From a virus: a DNA stretch of 41,938 nt. The stretch is taken from the IMG/VR virus record IMGVR_UViG_3300042449_002081, positions 1-41,938 of that record; one strand, written 5' to 3'. Each line of letters starts with the position of its first letter. Within the stretch, counting starts at the first letter, position 1. The notes beneath the pieces were generated by a model. The model ran no database searches. It worked only from the letters and a program-made list of their open reading frames with translations, and had not been told where the DNA came from. A program made the position numbers and the translations under genes. Positions 38,661 through 41,938 of this stretch are shown here, piece after piece.

Positions 38661-38685
38661 CTTGGTAGCACTTCTTGCTACCAAG
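38661..38685. promoter_or_regulatory. Inverted-repeat operator 1
   Basis: CTTGGTAGCA (38661-38670), CTTCT, TGCTACCAAG (38676-38685): a perfect 10-base inverted repeat covering the ribosome-binding region of the leftward repressor-like gene. Its half-site (GGTAGCA) recurs in altered form in the second dyad. Confidence 0.7.
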
Positions 38686-38702
38686 TGCAAAAAATATTTT
38701 GG

Positions 38703-38727
38703 CCCGCAGAGCCTTTGTTTATGCGGG
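38703..38727. promoter_or_regulatory. Inverted repeat in the control region
   Basis: CCCGCA (38703-38708) and TGCGGG (38722-38727) form a short inverted repeat in AT-rich DNA between the divergent genes. Its core resembles the CCGCA repeat at 4.1-4.3 kb. A GTGATCAC palindrome also occurs at 38751-38758. Function uncertain. Confidence 0.4.
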
Positions 38728-38782
38728 AGTCAAGTGTTTTTTTGTATGGAGTGATCACCCCATTTATTTTTTCTCACATTTT

Positions 38783-38815
38783 TTGTTGCTACTTTTTGCC
38801 ACTCGGTAGTAACAA
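38783..38815. promoter_or_regulatory. Inverted-repeat operator 2
   Basis: TTGTTGCTAC (38783-38792) and GTAGTAACAA (38806-38815) match in 9 of 10 positions around a 13-base spacer. The half-site GTTGCTAC/GTAGTAAC shares GTAG and CTAC with operator 1. It lies eight bases before the rightward repressor-like gene, where binding would block its promoter or translation. Confidence 0.6.
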
Positions 38816-38822
38816 CTGCGCC

Positions 38823-38999
38823 ATGCAAATCGCATATGTAAAAACAAGCATCTCGATGCCGGCGGAGATGCTGGCTTGGGCGAAGGCCGAGTCGGTTGAG
38901 CAGGGCCACTTACCTCTGTCCCGCATTATCGCCCAAGCGGTGAGGGAGAAGATGGAGAGGGCGGCCAAAGCCAAAACCAAAGGGGGGGCGAGGAAATGA
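38823..38999 (+). CDS. Ribbon-helix-helix repressor-like protein (rightward)
   Basis: A 58-residue protein, MQIAYVKTSISMPAEMLAWA and onward. A beta strand (YVKTSISM), a P-x-E-M-L-A helix start and a second helix LPLSRIIAQAVREKMERA give the CopG/Arc ribbon-helix-helix pattern. A longer open frame begins at 38640 but would read through operators. It is divergent from the gene at 38311-38655 and starts eight bases from operator 2. It heads the early operon, so it is probably a Cro-like or autoregulatory repressor. Confidence 0.75.
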   Translation: MQIAYVKTSISMPAEMLAWAKAESVEQGHLPLSRIIAQAVREKMERAAKAKTKGGARK

Positions 39000-39184
39000 A
39001 ATCTGCGGGGGAGATCGCAAGTGCTTTGGGTGTGGCGAAGGAGACGATTGAGGCGTGGGCTCGGGACTCAAAGATTCCGGCGTTTAAGGTGGGGCGGAGC
39101 TGGAAGTTTATCGAGGCGGATGTGCTGAAGGCTCTGCGGCTGTCGGGGAATGACCTGTCTCGTGCGATGGGGAGGGCGGCCTGA
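38996..39184 (+). CDS. Excisionase-like HTH protein
   Basis: A 62-residue protein, ATGA-overlapping the previous stop. SAGEIASALGVAKETIEAWA then KIPAFKVGRSWKFIEADVL has the MerR-like/HTH_17 pattern (helix-turn-helix followed by GRSWKF wing) of excisionases and small DNA-binding factors. With the integrase in the same phage it may direct excision. It is the second gene of the early operon. Confidence 0.7.
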   Translation: MKSAGEIASALGVAKETIEAWARDSKIPAFKVGRSWKFIEADVLKALRLSGNDLSRAMGRAA

Positions 39185-39324
39185 TGAAGCTCTGGCACTG
39201 CATGGCGAATGGGCTCTTCGGGCCTTTTGGCGACTACATCTTGGCGGCGACCCCTGCGGAGGCGCGGCTGAAATTTTACAGGGAACACAAGTGCACACCC
39301 ACTCGGGTGGTGCTGGAGAGATAA
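39184..39324 (+). CDS. Very small early protein
   Basis: A 46-residue protein, MKLWHCMANGLFGPFGDYIL and onward, ending TRVVLER. The start ATG shares bases with the stop of the excisionase-like gene (TGATG). The reading continues with no empty space to the next gene, supporting translation. Function unknown. Confidence 0.5.
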   Translation: MKLWHCMANGLFGPFGDYILAATPAEARLKFYREHKCTPTRVVLER

Positions 39325-39329
39325 TTTTT

Positions 39330-39452
39330 ATGGAACACGAAGTCATAGTGCGTCAGTTGCAGTTCGCGTGGGAATTTGCCCTCGCTGTCGGCCCAGCCGT
39401 TGTGCTGGGGGTCGCAACCTACTGGGTCACCACATGGGGGGAGGCACGATGA
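39330..39452 (+). CDS. Very small membrane protein
   Basis: A 40-residue protein, MEHEVIVRQLQFAWEFALAV and onward. One hydrophobic helix (FALAVGPAVVLGVATYWV) with short ends. It overlaps the next gene by ATGA. It may be an early membrane protein affecting host physiology. Function unknown. Confidence 0.5.
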   Translation: MEHEVIVRQLQFAWEFALAVGPAVVLGVATYWVTTWGEAR

Positions 39453-39712
39453 GCGCTTTCTGGGTGATCGATAAGGAGTCTTACGGCGAGAACATCGGAA
39501 CGAAAACGGTTTTCGGGCCGTTTGAGACGAGGAAACACGCCGAGAGTTTCATTGCCAACGATTTTGAGGGCTGGTGGAAGTCCACTGACCTGCCGCTCAT
39601 GGACCGAGATGAGAATGCGAGCGGGACTTACTTCATTCTGGAGCAACGAGCCGAGGTGAGGCCGGTGGCCAAGATGACACTCAAAACCGTGCTGGTGGAG
39701 GAGTCTAAATGA
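39449..39712 (+). CDS. Small early hypothetical protein
   Basis: An 87-residue alpha/beta protein, MSAFWVIDKESYGENIGTKT and onward, with FGPFETRKHAESFIANDF, a helix-strand pattern seen in short early phage proteins. It overlaps both neighbours by ATGA. Family unknown. Confidence 0.55.
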   Translation: MSAFWVIDKESYGENIGTKTVFGPFETRKHAESFIANDFEGWWKSTDLPLMDRDENASGTYFILEQRAEVRPVAKMTLKTVLVEESK

Positions 39713-39876
39713 GTGGCTGGGCGGCGATCTTGTTGGCGGTGCTGACGCTGGGCAGTTGCTGGGCCAGCTATTGCCTCGGGCAACGGGACATTCTGATTCG
39801 GCTCCGCAAGCTGCGGGAGAAGGAAGACCGCTGGCGTGAGTGGGATGCGAACAACTTGGAAGATTTTGAGGATTAA
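39709..39876 (+). CDS. Small membrane protein with C-terminal charged helix
   Basis: A 55-residue protein, MSGWAAILLAVLTLGSCWAS and onward. An N-terminal transmembrane segment precedes a strongly charged helix (LIRLRKLREKEDRWREWD). It lies five bases before the Sak4-like gene. It looks like an i-spanin in miniature but sits in the early operon, so that role is unlikely. Confidence 0.55.
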   Translation: MSGWAAILLAVLTLGSCWASYCLGQRDILIRLRKLREKEDRWREWDANNLEDFED

Positions 39877-39880
39877 AATT

Positions 39881-40810
39881 ATGAAACTGAACATAGTAAC
39901 AGGAAAACTACAGCGGGCCCAGCGGGTCTGCTTTTATGGGGTGGAATCCGTGGGCAAAACCACGCTGGCCGCCAAGATGCCACAGCCGGTCTTTCTCGAT
40001 GTGGAGAAGGGGACGGCGCACCTGGATGTGCCTCGCCAGGAGATCGGGTCTTGGGCGGAGCTGCTGGAAGTGGTGCGGGAGCTGGCCTCGGGGAGCTATG
40101 GCTACAAGACCGTCGTCTTAGACTCCATCGATTGGGCGGAGCGCCTGTGTATCGAGGACTTGAAGGCGGAGAAGAAGATCAAGTCGCTCGAGGAGATTCC
40201 GTATGGCAAGGGCTTTACGATGGCCTCGGAGCGGATGGCTCGTTTTCTTAACGATCTGGACCGGCTCATCGATGCGGGGATCCATGTGGTGCTGATCGGT
40301 CACGCTCAGGTGAAGCGGGTGGAGCCGCCAGATCAGGTGCAAGCCTATGATCGCTATGAGCTCAAGCTCATCAAGCAGACGGGGCCGCTGGTGAAGGAGT
40401 GGGTGGATCACCTTTTCTTTCTTAATTTCAAGACTCGCATTGTCGAGAGCGAGTCGGGCAAGGCCAAGGGCCGCGGGGGCAAGGAGCGGGTGCTCTTTAC
40501 AACGCATGCGGCGGCTTACGATGCGAAGACTCGCTCGGAGCTGGCGGATGAGTTGCCTCTGGAGTTTGCGAGCATTTCCTCCCTTTTCGGGGGGGTGAAG
40601 GCTCCGGTGGTGGCTGCGGCGCAGGCTTATGCGGCGGCGGAACCATTGGAGACCTTTCTTGAGCCGCATGCGGAGGTCGTGAATGCCTGGTTGCTCGCTA
40701 AGGGCAAAATCTCGGAGGGCCAGACTTGGCGGGACATGCCGCCGGCGCTTCGGGACCAAGTCTCGGCGAGGCCGGAGGATTTCCTCAAGGCGGTAACGAA
40801 GGCGGCATAG
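39881..40810 (+). CDS. Sak4-like RecA-fold annealing ATPase
   Basis: A 309-residue protein of the AAA_24/Sak4 family (RecA/Rad51 core without N-terminal domain). Walker A GVESVGKTTL (about residues 20-29), Walker B TVVLDSIDW, and later VVLIGHAQVKRVEPPD with the polar loop expected for the RecA fold. It drives single-strand annealing with SSB, using ends made by the nuclease. ATG 39881 is used; a longer frame from 39836 would overlap the previous gene. It is the complete version of the partial gene at 1-112. Confidence 0.8.
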   Translation: MKLNIVTGKLQRAQRVCFYGVESVGKTTLAAKMPQPVFLDVEKGTAHLDVPRQEIGSWAELLEVVRELASGSYGYKTVVLDSIDWAERLCIEDLKAEKKIKSLEEIPYGKGFTMASERMARFLNDLDRLIDAGIHVVLIGHAQVKRVEPPDQVQAYDRYELKLIKQTGPLVKEWVDHLFFLNFKTRIVESESGKAKGRGGKERVLFTTHAAAYDAKTRSELADELPLEFASISSLFGGVKAPVVAAAQAYAAAEPLETFLEPHAEVVNAWLLAKGKISEGQTWRDMPPALRDQVSARPEDFLKAVTKAA

Positions 40811-40812
40811 CT

Positions 40813-41073
40813 ATGACACTCGAGAGGGCATGCAGGGAGGTTTTGGGGGAGGCGGGTGGGTTGTTCCACCTCAAAACCTCCCCCGAGGGTGGGATCGAAC
40901 GAAGGCTGCGGTTTGAGACCTACTCGCCAAGCGACATCCGAGCGCTGCCTCCCTACCTCTCGCCGCGGATCTGCGATGAGATCAACGCCGCCTGCGACCA
41001 GTGGCTGGCTGCCCGAGGAAAATTGACAGGAAGAGAATACGCAAAATTTATCAATAACAATCATCATGAATAA
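40813..41073 (+). CDS. Small conserved phage protein of the recombination operon, copy 2
   Basis: An 86-residue protein, MTLERACREVLGEAGGLFHL and onward, ending FINNNHHE. Same length as the copy at 113-373, but with an ATG where that has GTG and two extra bases after the ATPase stop. Blocks AGGLF, KTSPEG, DIRALPPYLS and CDEINAACD are shared. It overlaps the nuclease by eight bases. Family unknown. Confidence 0.75.
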   Translation: MTLERACREVLGEAGGLFHLKTSPEGGIERRLRFETYSPSDIRALPPYLSPRICDEINAACDQWLAARGKLTGREYAKFINNNHHE

Positions 41074-41938
41074 TATACGACACAGCATGCTGCCGAAACT
41101 GGCGGCTTGCCCGAAATACACACCGAAGCCGGGGCCAGCGGGTCCGGCTGCAGAGCGGGGGATAAGAGGAGATGTTGCTTTTCGTTTGGGGTTGCAGGGC
41201 GACCGCTCCAAAATCGATGCGCTGCCGGCGGAAGAACGCCCAGGTATCGAGTGGGCGGTCGCCCTTATGGAGGACTACAAGCGGACGGGGACCATCGAAA
41301 CTCGGGAGGAGTATCTGGCGATGCATACGCCTGGCATCGCCCATGTCGGCACGGCCGATGCGCTCTGTGAGAAGCTCGGCTGGGTGGCAGATTTAAAAAC
41401 AGGGCAGTTACGCGGGTATGCCGAGCAGCTCGCGGCCTATTGTTACGCCATGATGCACATGAGTTTCGAGGAGGAATATACGGCCCATGTTCTGTATTGC
41501 GACCACCAAGTCGTGAAGAGCTACCGATTCACCTTGGAGCAGGCGAAGGGGATTGTGGAGCGCATCATTGCGGAGGTGAATGACCCCGCAGCGGAGCCTC
41601 GGGCGTGTGACTACTGCGGATGGTGTGCGAATTACGATTCGTGCCCTGCCGTTGTGAAGCCTGTCGAGGAGGGCTTGGCCGTGATCGCCTCGGAGTCCCC
41701 TACCCTGTCTTCGATGCTGGAGCGGGTGATGGAGTCGCCGGAAAAGCTCGGGCAATTTGTGGCGCAATGGAAGGCCGTGGAAAAAGCCATCGCCGAACCG
41801 GCTCTGGAGGCGCTCAAGGCGATGCTCGAGGACGGCCGCGAGGTGGATGGCTGGAAGCTCACCGAGGTGAAGGGGCGCGAATACTTTGATGTCGAGGGGA
41901 TTCTGTGGGTGGCGCGGGAGACGAATGCGCCGGTGGAA
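41066..41938 (+). CDS. PD-(D/E)XK Fe-S exonuclease, copy 2 (3' end cut by window)
   Basis: The first 291 residues of a nuclease nearly identical to the one at 366-1397. Catalytic parts are intact: HVGTAD, ADLKTG and QLAAYCY, and the cysteines Cys15 and CGWCANYDSC. Between residues 24 and 37 it differs clearly (PAGPAAERGIRGDVAF against DAGPAAQRGTVMDEAF). Elsewhere changes are single conservative residues, such as TF to SF and SE to CD before the Cys motif. No frame break is seen. It runs off the window end. Confidence 0.85.
   Translation, partial: MNNIRHSMLPKLAACPKYTPKPGPAGPAAERGIRGDVAFRLGLQGDRSKIDALPAEERPGIEWAVALMEDYKRTGTIETREEYLAMHTPGIAHVGTADALCEKLGWVADLKTGQLRGYAEQLAAYCYAMMHMSFEEEYTAHVLYCDHQVVKSYRFTLEQAKGIVERIIAEVNDPAAEPRACDYCGWCANYDSCPAVVKPVEEGLAVIASESPTLSSMLERVMESPEKLGQFVAQWKAVEKAIAEPALEALKAMLEDGREVDGWKLTEVKGREYFDVEGILWVARETNAPVE

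Larger units (their letters stand above)
40699..41938 (+). repeat. Long direct repeat, copy 2 (partner 1-1238)
   Basis: The last 1240 bases repeat the first 1238: identical for the ATPase tail (40699-40810), then diverged. Divergence is greatest in the first half of the 86-residue protein and around the nuclease motif near residues 20-40, and lowest in the nuclease C-terminal half. The window ends inside the nuclease. Confidence 0.9.

Noticed and set aside
39709-39876. i-spanin
   Set aside because: It has an N-terminal membrane segment and charged helix, but lies in the early operon far from the lysis genes.

Overview
The window looks like almost one complete genome length of a temperate, tailed (podovirus-like) double-stranded DNA phage, seen as free or excised DNA, as a metagenomic contig, or as part of a tandem prophage. 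Nearly every gene belongs to a recognisable phage module. The genes are densely packed with 4-base ATGA overlaps. Most of the sequence is visibly GC-rich, with AT-richer islands at about 4.1-4.3 kb, 8.6-9.2 kb, 18.0-18.4 kb and 38.0-38.8 kb. The host is not determined. The lipoboxes and the holin-lipoprotein-endolysin order suggest a Gram-negative-type envelope, and many genes lack a clear Shine-Dalgarno sequence. A Verrucomicrobiota-like host is only a guess.

Layout: 0-4.1 kb is the recombination/replication operon: Sak4-like ATPase tail, small protein, PD-(D/E)XK Fe-S nuclease, SSB/DUF669-like protein, RuvC-like resolvase and RepA/DnaB-like helicase. It ends in a cluster of nine TGCCGCA-type repeats with a large hairpin (candidate origin or operator array). 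4.3-8.3 kb is packaging: HTH protein (probable small terminase), small zinc-ribbon and coiled-coil proteins, and the large terminase. 8.4-9.1 kb is an AT-rich cassette on the minus strand. 9.4-16.4 kb is head and connector: scaffold, SU10-like capsid protein, portal and two paralogous adaptors. 16.4-20.1 kb is fibre genes. 20.1-21.2 kb is lysis: two holin-like proteins, a short lipoprotein and an L,D-transpeptidase-like protein. 21.2-36.3 kb holds a metallophosphoesterase, a nozzle-like protein, another fibre, virion or ejection proteins interrupted by a PAPS-reductase-like gene overlapping a YkgJ-type cysteine-cluster gene, and a giant 1850-residue virion protein with an HEFGH motif.

36.4-37.6 kb is the integration module: a tyrosine recombinase on the minus strand, then an attP-like segment with the 3' half of a tRNA-Thr(CGU) gene, a terminator and flanking direct repeats. 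37.6-39.2 kb is the control region: two divergent ribbon-helix-helix genes around inverted repeats, plus an excisionase-like gene. From 39.9 kb the recombination operon starts again, so the last 1.24 kb is a diverged copy of the first 1.24 kb.

The whole reads as one temperate phage cycle: integrase, excisionase and attP for lysogeny, Sak4/nuclease/SSB/RuvC plus helicase for replication and recombination, terminase-head-tail for the virion, and a short lysis cassette. The two near-identical ends imply either a circular/circularly permuted genome of about 40.7 kb assembled from two variants, or two related prophages in tandem.
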